NCBI RefSeq assembly: GCF_020536995.1
Contig: NC_068356.1
Span: 29,349,835 to 29,413,834 of the forward strand
Source of the DNA: Dreissena polymorpha
Lineage: Eukaryota; Mollusca; Bivalvia; Myida; Dreissenidae
Direction of reading: 5' to 3'
DNA: 64,000 nt
In this document: positions 1 through 12,200 of the stretch, one piece after another
How positions within the stretch are numbered: the stretch's first letter is position 1
Layout: every line of letters starts with the position of its first letter
Notes under the pieces: model-generated
The model's input: only the letters and a program-made list of their open reading frames with translations
What the model was told of the DNA's origin: nothing
The model's database searches: none
Position numbers and translations under genes: made by a program

Positions 1-299
1 GTCAGTCTGTGAGTCTGTCACACTTTTCTGTATCCTGCGATAACTTTAAAAGTTCTAAATATTTTTTCATGAAACTTGAAAAATGGATAGATGGCAATAA
101 GGACATTATGCATTTCATTTCATTTTCTTCCTACAAACAAAATTCTGGTAATAAAAATAAAAATATATTTCTGACAATGGTGGAGCCGGTAGGGGACATA
201 TATTGCTTGGCAATAGTCTTAATTCTGCCTTATCATTCATATGAGAAAACTAAATAGCAACTAGATTTCAATATCAGTATTGTGTATTTTTTCTGACAG
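1..299. other. intron upstream of first visible POLDIP3-like exon
   Basis: AT-rich sequence with no supportable coding potential. It ends in a pyrimidine-rich tract and CAG at 297-299, a good 3' splice site for the exon that starts at 300. I therefore read it as intron of the gene whose 5' part is outside the window. Confidence 0.7.
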
Positions 300-3200
300 T
301 TGACCAAAGTCATGCCACCAGGCTATGAGGATGTGACAGGAGTGAGGCGACAGGCAGCTGTCACACACAGGCTGGGACCTCCCGCAGGCTCTGTCCCTGA
401 CATACATAACATCGCTAACATCACTAGGACCGTTTCCAACCCACAAGCCTCAGTACCTGTCCTCCATGGCCAGCCCTCAACATATCTCCCTCCCCAGTCC
501 ACTTATAATCCTCCTTATCCTCCGTATGCTCCGCCTGCTCATTACCCGGCCCCTGTCAGTCACATGTCTGCTCCACCCCCACAGCAGAACTTCTATCCCC
601 AGTCCCCAGCCCACCCACCCCCGCAGCCGTACTCACACACACACATCCCTGCTAGCTCTCACAGTCTGCCATATCCTCCACAAGAACAATCCGGACCTGG
701 CTATCAGGTAATTGTGTGAGAGTTGACAGAATTATAGATTTATGTGCATGATAATTGATAGATTCATGAAGCATATTTGACCGGAATTGTGAATATAAGG
801 ATATACAATATGATATGCATATGATTTTGTTTATTAAATAACACTTTTATCACAAATTTTATTCTGAAGACCTTAATACATCATGATGATGGGTTTAATT
901 GTTTGCTTGTTCGTTTCAGGTTCATGTTCCACACCAGAGCCCAGTAATACCTAAAATCCAGGTGCACAATGACCACTACCAGCCCCCAGCTGTTGCCCCA
1001 GTGTACCCTGTTCAGCCCCACTATGCCCCGCCCCCTGGCCATGCCCCGTATGCTGCCCCAGCCCAGCCAGAGTATGGGTATGTCCAGCAGTCACAGCCTG
1101 TCTATTATCAGCCCCCTTTCAAACAGGAAATTCAGTACCAGTCTGAAGAACAAAGTCTTGATGAAGCCCAGTATTCTATGGCTAGAGACAATTTTAGTGT
1201 TAAGACAATTGTCAATAATCCACCACCACCACCACCTGCAATTCGACCAACTATTCAAAGCTCAACGCTGAAGCGAAAGTCGCAGGGTGAAGTCATTCCA
1301 GTTATAAGCGGGCAAGGTGCCCTACGGTCTTCCAATACTAATTATGTTCCCATCATTGAGCCTTCTTCTGCAGACGCGGCTAAGAAAGGGAAGTTCACTA
1401 AAATTGCTGCTCCAGGAGTGTTACTGTCCAAATCAGCTCGGGAAAAGAGCATTGAGGAAGTAAGTCTTAAATCATCCTTTTTCAGTTTTGTGGGGTCAAC
1501 CCATTTATCGTTTGATATAAAGCATGTAAACATAGCAATTAAATGGTTGGATTCATTCCCTTTAGAATCACTATTATGCTATTTAAAAGAACAAAAATAT
1601 ATTAAAGAACATGTATTAAACAGTTGTATTATTCTTTGATGTAAACAAGAGTTGCTTGATTGACTGATGCTGTCTTGTGACCTTATACTATTACTTAAAT
1701 CATATTCCAGAACATAAGTTTACTTTGTGTTTAGACATTTTCAAGGCTGTACAGACAGAGATACATGTAAATGAAAAGTGCTTGAATTTGATGGCTGATG
1801 AAAATGCCATGCTTTTAATACAGTATACAAAATGATTATCTTGCTTTAATGTTTGGAACTCCTATGACTTATTTATTTTGACAGGATCTAGTAAACAGTG
1901 TACTCATTAATACAGATTCTATTTTACCTTGTATTGGTCCAATTCAATGGTTATGAATCTTTTACCGCAGTCTGACAATGAGCATGAAAGTAGACATTCT
2001 GTAGTACAGTTTTCTTATTATATGAACCTTGCTCCGGGAAAACTGGGTAATGCATATGCATAAAGTGTCGTCCCACAGTTGCCTGTGCAATCAGGCTTTA
2101 ATGGTGTATTTCATTTAAAGAAAGTCTGATAAGCAAAAACCCAGTTTAGACGAAAAGTGTTGTTCTTGATTAACATTTACAGATTGCACAGGTTAATCCG
2201 GGACAACACTTTTTGCACATGCATTAAGTTGTCCAAAAACAAAACTCGTATAATAAGTTATCTTTTTTTCTGTCACCTATATCACAAGGTTTCCGTGTTT
2301 TGTTTTTGGACTGACCTCTTATTGCACACACAGGAGGAGGAGAATGTAATCAGTCCAATACAAGGCTTCAGAATCTCCATAACTAACCTGGCAGTCACAG
2401 TAACACAGGATGACATCATTGTAAGTGAAGGGTATCATATTTGTGCATTTGTTTTCACATTACTATTAATATTACTAATTGCATTTTAGCTTGACCATTC
2501 ATCAAATAATTCCATATGTATAAATCACCTGTTTTAGCAAAATGCTGTGGTTATCTTTGTTACTACTTTAACTAAAACTTCATGCATGTGTGGACACTCA
2601 CCCATAACTTGGACTTGCAATTTTTTCCTGAATAAATTTCATGAAGTATCAGGACAAACAGGCTTCTTGCATGTGAATAAAAGGTCAGTCCAGATTAGCC
2701 TGTATATTTTGCACAGGCTAATGAGGAACAACACTATGCACATGGATCAAATTGTTTTTTCCCATAGTGCAGCACATATATCAATTATATTTCCATTCAT
2801 TGAAGTCCGTGGAATTGGGGTTGTCGCTTGTTTATTTTGTGTTTGCTTTTATTTTCCTTTCTCAGCATACTTTATTTACCATTTAGAAGGCTTATCATTT
2901 TCTTTAGATAATCTTGGTACTAGCACCCCATGATGACCGCGTCAACTTCGCTTATCTGACAACTAATGGCCATCTACAGTCACATTACTTATTGTGTTGT
3001 CCCACATATTGTTGCTCATTTATGTGAGAACTGTTACCTATTCCTATAGGAACTGTTTGGAGCTGTAGGAGGCGTGAAGAGTGTAAAGCTGGTGAAGAAG
3101 GGCCAGGCCGAGGTTGTGTACGTGAAGAAAGAGGACGCCATTCAGGCCACACAGACATACCATGAACGTGAACTGGATGGTAAGTCATACCATGAAACGT

Positions 3201-6200
3201 GAAATAGATGGTAAGTCATAGCATGAGCTAGGCTTGATGGTCAGTAACACCATGCACAAGAACTGGAAGGTTAGTCATACCATAACTAGAACTGGACGGT
3301 AAGTCATAGCATGAACAAGAACTGGATGGTTTGACGTAGCATGAATGAGAAATGGATGGTTTGACATACCATGAACAGGACTTGATGGTAAGTCATACAA
3401 TGAACGTGAACTGGATTGTAAGACCTACCATGAACGAGAACTGGATTGTCAGTCATACCATGAACGAGAACTAGATGGTAAGACAAACCATGAACGTGAA
3501 CTGGATTATAAGACATACCATGAACGAGAACTGGATTGTAAGTCATGCCATGAATGTTAACTGCATATAAGGCAAGCCTCGTCGTTATATTATTCTTAGC
3601 CTTGCTTGATATATTACAAAACAATGGGACAGTAACCTGTTATTCTCTATATATCGATATGAAGCTTACTTTAATGGAAACCCCAGTTGTTAAAGCTGAA
3701 TTGTCAATGCCAGCTGAGCCTATGACATTGGGACGGGGTAAGGAGATGATATTTCCGGCATGATAGTGAAAGTTTTAGTTGTCTGTCTACTGGTAGTTGC
3801 AATTGTGAAACTAAATAAGATTGAAAGACATGTATAATAATGCATTCACATTGTATCCTGTCTGTCCTTGATTAATGTGGCACTGAAACAATCACATCGT
3901 GTTGTAAACATTCTGTGTTCCTTTAAATGTGCTTTAATTTCAGTGCAAAGGAAGTCAAGACACATGGAAACATATTTATACCCTCACACACGAAGTTTAG
4001 GGGGTATATAGGAGTGAACTTGTCTGTCTGTCGGTCCGTATTAAGTGTCCGCTCTCTAATTCAAGTAGTTTTCATCCGATCTTCACCAAACTCGGTCAGA
4101 AGTTGTATCTACATGATGTCTAGGCCAAGTTCGAACATGGGCCTTGCCGGGTCAAAAACTAGGTCATGGGGTCACTTAATGCATTTAAACATTCAGCATG
4201 TTGTCCGCTCTCTAATTCAAGTAGTTTTCATCCAATCTTTACCAAACTTGGTCAGTAGTTGTATCTACATGATGTCTAGGCCAAGTTCGAACATGGGCCT
4301 TGCCAGGTCAAAAACTAGGTCACCGGGTTACTTAGTGCGTTTTAAACATTCAGCATGTTGTCCGCTCTCTAATTCAAATAGTTTTCATCCGATCTTCACC
4401 AAACTTGGTCAGAAGTTGTATCTAGATGATCTTAAGGCCAAGTTCGAACATGGGCCTTGCAGGGTCAAAAACTAGGTCACGGGGTCACTTTGTGCGTTTT
4501 TAAAATTCAGGTTAAGTTTTGCGTTAAGGTCCACTTTTCTCAGAAAGTATCAATGCTATTGCATTCAAACTTGGTACACTTACTAACTATCATGAGGGGA
4601 CTGGGCAGACCAAGTTAGATAAATCTGGCGTGCATTTTGACAGAATTATGTGCCCTTTTTATACTTAGAAAATTGAAAATTTTGGTTAAGTTTTGTGTTT
4701 AGGTCCATTTTATTCCTTAAGTATCAAAGCTATTGCTTTCATACTTGCAACACTTACTAACTATCATAAGGGGACTGTGCAGGCAAAGTAATGTAACTCT
4801 GACTGGCATTTTGACACAATTATGTGCCCTTTTTATACTTAGAAAATTGAAAATTTGGTTAAGTTTTGTGTTTAGGTCCACTTTATTCCTACAGTATCAA
4901 AGCTATTGCTTTCATACTTGCAACACTTATTAACTATCATAAGGGGACTGTGCAGGCAAAGTTATGTAACTCTGACTGGCATTTGGACGGAATTATGGGC
5001 CCTTTATACTTAGAAAATTGAAAAGTTTTGTGTTTTGGTCCACTTTACCCCTAAACTATCATAGATATTGCTTTCATACTTGGAACACTCGCAAACTATC
5101 ATAAGGGTACAGTAAAAGGACAAGTTACATAACTCTGGTTGTCATTTTTACGGAATTATGGCCCTTTTTTGACTTAGTAACTTTGAATATATGGTTAAAT
5201 TTTGTGTTTCGATTGCTTTCAGACTTCAAATACTTTCATGCTATCATGAGGTTACTGTACCTGGCAAGTTGAATTTTACCTTGACCTTTGAATGACCTTG
5301 ACTCTCAAGGTCAAATTATTAAATTTTGCTAAAAATGCCATAACTTCTTTATTTATGATTAGATTTGATTGATACTTTGACAAAACTACTCTTACCTGAC
5401 ATACCACAATAGACTCCACCCAAACCATCCCCTGTGTCCTCCCCCCTCCCCCCTCCCGAATCCCCCCCCCCCCCTAATGCCCCCCCCCCCTAATTTTTTT
5501 TTTTTTTAAATCTCACAAATGACCACCACACCCTTACACTATACTATACCCCCCCCCACCCCACCCCCCCCCCCAATTTTTTTTTTTTGAAACGGTTAGA
5601 AAACACAAAGATTTATTTTTAATCTTTTATGTTTGAAATACCGTCCAACCATCGCACCCAAGAATATCCCCCAACTCCCCCCCTCTCCCCCCCCCCCCCC
5701 CCGAATTTTTTTTTTTTTAGATCATCTCACAAATGACCACCACACCCTCACACTATCTATACCCCCCCCCCCCCCCCCCCTGAATCCCACCCCCCTATTT
5801 TTTTTTTTTTTTTTATGTCTATAGTAGTGGGGGACATATTGTTATATTGTTTTTGCCCTGTCTGTTGGTCTTTCTGTTGGTCTGTCTGTTTGCGCCAACT
5901 TTAACATTTTGCAATAACTTTTGCTATATTGAAGATAGCAACTTCATATTTGGCATGCATGTGTATCTCATGAAGCTGCACATTTTCAGTGGTGAAAGGT
6001 CAAGGTCATCCTTCAAGGTCAGAGGTCAAATATATATGGCCAAAATCGCTCATTTTATGAATACTTTTGCAATATTGAAGATAGCAACTTGATATTTGGC
6101 ATGCATGTGTATCTCATGGAGCTGCACATTTTGAGTGGTGAAAGGTCAAGGTCATCCTTCAAGGTCAGAGGTCAAATATATGTGGCCCAAATCGCTTATT

Positions 6201-9200
6201 TTATAAATACTTTTGCAATCTTGAAGATAGCAACTTGATATTTGGCATGCATGTGCATCTCATGGAGCTGCACATTTTGAGTGGTGAAAGGTCAAGGTCA
6301 TCCTTCAAGGTCAGAGGTCAAATATATTTGGCCCAAATCGCTTATTTTATGAATACTTTTGCAATATTGAATATAGCAACTTGATATTTGGCATGCATGT
6401 GTATCTCATGGAGCTGCACATTTTGAGTGGTGAAAGGTCAAGGTCACCCTTCACAAGGTTAAGGTCATCCTTCAAAGTCAAACGTCATATAGGGGGACAT
6501 TGTGTTTCACAAACGCGTCTTGTTTTTTTTAAGATCATCTCACAAATGACCACCACACCCTCCCCTCACACTATACTATACCCCCCCCCCCCCCGAACCC
6601 CCCCCCCCCCTAATTTTTTTTTTAAGATCATCTCACAAATGACCACCACACCCCTCACACTATACTATAGCCCCCCCCCCCCCCCCCCAACCCCCACCCC
6701 CAATTTTTTTATTATTTTGAAACGGTTAAAAAACACAAATATTTATTTTTATTATTTTATGTTTGAAAAACCGTCCAACCATCGCACCCAAGAATACTCC
6801 CCCCCCCTATTTTTATTTTTTTTAAGATCATCTCACAAATGACCACCACACCCTCACACTATACTATACCCCCCCCCCCCCCAACCCCACCTCCCCATTT
6901 TTTGAAACGGTAAAAAAACACAAATACTTATTTTTATTATTTTATGTTTGAAATACCGTCCAACCATCGCACCCAAGAATACACCCCTCTTCACTCCACC
7001 CCTCCCTCCTTTGTGATTGAACATGAGAGTCCCTTCACCTTTAAAAAGAAAATAGATGAGCGGTCTGCACCCGCAAGGCGGTGCTCTTGTTCAAGTAGTT
7101 TTCATCTGATCTTCACCAAACTTCGTCAGAAGTTTTATCTAGATGATCTGAAGGCCAAGTTTGAACATGGGCCATGCCAGATCAAAAACTAGGTCACAGG
7201 GTCACTTAGTAAGATTTACACATTGAGCATGGTGTCCGCTCTCTATTTCAAGTAGTTTAAATCCGATCTTCACCACACTTGGTCAGAAGTTGTAACTAGA
7301 TGATGTGTAGGTCAAGTTCGAACATGGGCCATGCTGGGTCAAAAACTAGGTCACAGGGACACTTAGTGCGTTTTAAACATCACAATGTTGTCCGCTCTCT
7401 AATTCAAGTAGTTTTCATCCAATCTTCACCAAACTTGGTCAGAAGTTGTATCTAGATGATGTCTAGGTCAAGTTTGAATATGGGTCATGCCGGGTCAAAA
7501 ACTAGGTCACGGGGTATCTTAGTGCGTTTTAAACCTCACCATGTTGTCCGCTCTCTAATTCAAGTAGTTTTCATCCAATCCTAACCAAACTTGGTCACAA
7601 GTTTTATCTAAATGATCTCTAGGACAAGTTTGAACATGGGCCATTCCGGGCCTAAAACTAGGTCATAGGGTCACTTAGTGCGTTTTTTAACATTTAGCAT
7701 GGTGTCCGCTCTCTAATTCAAGTAGTTTACATCTGATCTTCACCAAACTTGGTCAGAAGTTTTATGGAGATGATCTTAAGACCAAGTTAGAACATGGGCC
7801 TTTCTGGGTCAAAAACTAGGTCAAGGGGTCACTTAGTGTGTTTTAAAAATTGAGCATGGTGTCCGCTGTTTATTGTGAAGACGACATGCAAAATATTATG
7901 TGTCAATGTGGCATGTTGGGGTATTCGTCACGTCTGTGACAAAGCTCTAGTTGCCTCTATTCTAAATTCAAAAACACTCAATCCTATGAGGATACAAGAA
8001 CTCACAGTTTGAATCAATGTAAATAGACACAAAAACGACACATAAATATGAAACAAGACTGAATGCACAAAGTTCATTGCAAATGTTACTATTGTATTAT
8101 TATATTTATGTTATGAGCATCACCGGCGCTAGGCTATAACGCACCATTTTAGGATACGGTTATAATAAATACAAATAAAATGACACATATAACAAGACTT
8201 ATGACAAAAATTGAACAGCATTTTTAGCTCACCTGAGCAAAACGTCGTGCGTTGTGCGACGTCAACATTTGCCTTGTTGTCTCTAGAGGTCACATTTATT
8301 GTCCAATCTTCATTAAATTTATTCAAAAGATTGGTCTCAATGATATCTTGGATGAGTTTGAAAATGGTTACGTTTGCTTGAAAAACATGGCTGCCAAGGG
8401 GCTGGCATTTTTCCTTATATGGCTATAGTAAAATCTTGTTAACACTCTACAGGCCACATTTATTGTCTGATCTTTATGAAACTTGGTCAGAAGATTCAAC
8501 CCAATAATAGCTTGGACGAGTTCGTAAATGATGCCGGTTGGTTGAACAAATGGCCACCAGGGGGCGGGGCATTTTTATGCTCCCCGAAATAAAATTTCGG
8601 CGGAGCATATAGTTGCCAGTTTGTCCTGACTTCCGTCACAATTTTGTTAGCGTTCCTCATAGCGCCTTCAATACTTTACCAATCTCTTTCATATTTGGCA
8701 TGTAGGTACCTTGAATGGACATCTACCTTTTGATGAGGTTTGAGGTCACTGGGGTCAAGGTTACCGAGGCTAATATTAGATTTTTCTGTCACACTTTTGT
8801 TACAGTTTCTCATAGCACCTTACTTTACCAATCTTATTCATATTTGGCATGTATGTACCTTGCATGGACCTCTACCTTTTGATGAGGTTTGAGGTCACTG
8901 GGGTCAAGGTCACCAAGGCTAGTAGATTTTTCCGCCACACTTTTGTTACAGTTTCTCATAGCACCTTCAATACTTTACCTATCTCTTTCTTATTTGGCAT
9001 GAACGTTCCTTGCATGAACCTTTACCTTTTGATGAGGTTTGAGGTCACTGGGGTCAAGGTCATCGAGGCTAATAATATTTTTTTCCGTCACACTTTTGTT
9101 ACAGTTTCTCATAGCACCTTCAATACTTTACTGATCTTTTTCATATTTGGCATGTAGCCTAGGTACCTTGCATGGACCTCTACCTTTTGATGAGGTTTGA

Positions 9201-12200
9201 GGTCACTGGGCTCAAGGTCACAGAGGCTAATAATAGATTTTCCGTCACGCTTTTCTTACAGTTTCTTATAGGGCCTTCAACTTTACCAATCTCTTTCATA
9301 TTTGCCATGTAGGTACCTTGCATGGATAACTACTTATTGATGAGGTTTGAGGTCAGTGAGCTCAAGGTCACCGAGGCTATAAATATATTTTCCATCACAC
9401 TTTTGTAACAGTTTCTCATAGCACCTTCAATACTTTACCGATCTCTTTCATATTTGGCATGTACGTACCTTGCATGGACCTTTACCTTTTGATGAGGTTT
9501 GAGGTCACTGGGGTCAAGGTAAAGGTCACCAAGGCTAATAATAGATTTTCTGTCATACTTTTGTTACAGTTTCTCATAGCACCTTTAACGATCTCTTTCA
9601 TATAGGTCACTGGGGTCAAGGTCATCGAGGCTAATAATATTTTTTTCCGTCACACTTTTGAGGTCACTGGGGTCAAGGTAAAGGTCACCGAGGCTAATAA
9701 TAGATTTTTTTTTTAGGTGGTTATCAACACATAGATTGACAAAGCGCATCATCTGGGAGCATCCATCAGTTTCACTGATATTCTTGTTCCTTATATGGCT
9801 ATAGTAAAACCTTGTTAACACTTTAGAGGCCACATTTATTTTCCGATCTTCATAAAACTTGGTCAGAAGATATCTTGGATGAGTTTGAAAATGGTAACCT
9901 TTGCTTGAAAAACATTGCTGCCAAGGGGCCGGGCATTTTTTCTTATATGGCTATAGTAAAATCTTGTTAACACTCTAGAGGCCACATTTATAGTCTGATC
10001 TTCATGAAGCTCGGACAGAAGATTCATCCCAATAATATCTTGGACGAGTTCAAAAATGATGCCGGTTGGTTGAAAAACATGGCTACCACGGGGGCGGGGC
10101 ATTTTTCCTAAATGGCTATAGTAAAACCTTGTTAACACTCTAGAGGTCACATTTTTTTTCCGATCATCATGAAACTTGGTCAGAAGATTGGTCTCAATGA
10201 TATCTTGGACGAGTTCGTAAATGGTTTTGGTTGCTTTAAAAACATGGCCACCAGGGGGGGGGGGGGGATTTTTCTATATATGGCTATATATGGCTTTAGT
10301 AAAACCTTGTTAACACTCTAGAGGCCACATTTATTGTCCAATCTTCATCAAATTTGGTCAGAAGATTGGTCTCAATGATATTTTGGATGAGTTCGAAAAT
10401 AATTATGTTTGCTTGAAAAACATGGCTTCCAAGGGGAGGGACATTTTTCCTTATATGGCTATAGTTAAATCTTGTTAACACTCTAGAGGCCACATTTACT
10501 GTCTGATCTTCATGAAACTTAGTCAGAAGATTCATCCGAATAATATCATGGACGAGTTCAAAAATGATGCCGGTTTGTTGAAAAACATGGCTTCCAAGGG
10601 CGGGACATTTTTCCTTATATGGCGATAGTAAAACCTTGTTAACACTCTAGAGGCCACTTTTATTTTCCGATCTTAATGAAACTTGGTCAGAAGATTTTAT
10701 TTTGTCCCAATAATATCTTGTTATCTTAGGTGAGCGACTTTCAGGCCCACTTGTTTACAATCATATCTATTCAAAAAACATCCCTGGCACCAGTCCATAG
10801 CAGATAGTTTAAATTAGCGGAACTTTTATTTCTGTGGCTGCAGGTTTTAACAGGATAATAGTGCAAATGTGCATTTGCACTGATGAATCTTTAAATCACA
10901 TATGTACACACACCTGAAGATAACATTAGTCGAAAGTGCTAGGGTATAAGATTGTTAATTTTTACACTGTTGAACAATATCTTTCTAATAGAAAATCGAA
11001 GATCTCCTATAGAGTTCACTGTGATAATGTAATTGCATATGCACTGCATGCATATGCATGTTTCTCAACTATCTCGAGTAGTCACCTATGTCCCTGTTAC
11101 AGGTCTGCCCATGATTGTGAAGAATATGACCCCAGTATCTGCAAGGGTCAAAGAAGTGGCAGAGAAGCCCTTGACCACTGCCAAAGGTGCAGAAGGAAAA
11201 CCACTAATGTATGTATTACATCTGATTGAGCCTCGATCTAAAAAAAACAGGGCTTAATTCCTTTGCGTTAAGTATTGTCCCAGATTAAGCTGTGAAGTCT
11301 GCACAGGCTAATCAGGGATGACACTTTCCACTGTTATGAAATTTTTAGTTTGAAGGAAGTCTCTTCTTAGCCAAAATCCAGAGTAGATTGACAGTGTCAT
11401 CCTTGATTAGCCTGTGCAGACTACACTGGCTGATAAGGAAAGACACTGTACGCAAATGCCTTAAGCTCAGTATTCCCAGAGCTAGGCTCAATTTATAACT
11501 TGATACATGTTAGTGTTTTTAATTAAAAAGTTGTAGGCTTAAACAATTTTCTATAAATGCCAGTTTAAACGCGTGGCTATTGACTAATTGGTAACGGGGC
11601 AGGCTAGCTCAGTTGGTAGAGTACTGGACTAAAAGTCTTAAGATAAGGGCTTCCATCCACTGCCTGACAACATTACTTTTGTGGGGATTCAAATCCTTTG
11701 TTTTGCCATTCTTGTATTCGGGCATTTGTCAGTTACTGGCATATCTGTGTTCATGTAGAAGTGCTAGAACAGCTAGCCCGGGAAAAGGGTGTGCTGCATG
11801 TGACTGAAATACTGTTGTAAACTGATAACAATTAAACAGCAAAAGAACTAATTTGGTTGTGATCTTTGCAATAAACATTTAAATATTACTTAAACTACAA
11901 GGCAGTAAATGTTTGAAGTTGTTTCATTCAAGATTTACGATATGCTGTATGGCATTATCTACCAATATACATCAAAATAACTTTATTACCTTTCAGATCT
12001 ATTAAGGAAGTAGGTTTGATTTGTCTGTAAAAGAAAACATGCACAGAGCACAAAACATCACAACGTTTTTTCGCTGTGAGAATTTGCACAATACAGTAGC
12101 AGAATTCCTTGTATATGTTGCAGATTCAACAAGAAGGCACCTGTAACTAAGGATCCCTCCAAGATTGTGGATGTGGGGACCCTTCACAAGGCCCTGTTCA

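Larger units (their letters stand above)
3976..7950 (+). mobile_element. R1 tandem-repeat-cored element (Helitron-like ends), composite
   Basis: Begins with a hairpin, TATACCC...GGGTATA (3976-4006), followed by GTCTGTCTGTCGGTCC. The core holds about 160-bp units (CTCTAATTCAAGTAGTTTTC ... CAAAAACTAGGTCA), three at 4028-4500 and about five at 7085-7870. The end is a hairpin GTCAC-GTCT-GTGAC (7927-7940), then AAAGCT and CTAG at 7947-7950, followed by T. Between the two R1 blocks lie R2 units, C/T-rich repeats and an inserted R3 element. It sits wholly within POLDIP3-like intron 4. No transposase is encoded, so it would be non-autonomous. Confidence 0.7.

Noticed and set aside
5633-6842. Poly-Pro and Phe-rich frames
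   Set aside because: Translations of C-runs and T-runs in the C/T repeat and the R3 units.
11596-11700. Functional tRNA gene
   Set aside because: A-box to B-box distance is far too long and there is no 3' half complementary to the 5' end; a SINE head is more likely.
11994-12028. Strong-looking acceptor (TATTACCTTTCAG) before the POLDIP3-like last exon
   Set aside because: Splicing there gives a stop after about eleven codons. Reading on to any nearby donor puts the next exon out of frame. The 12122-12123 acceptor restores the conserved C-terminus exactly.
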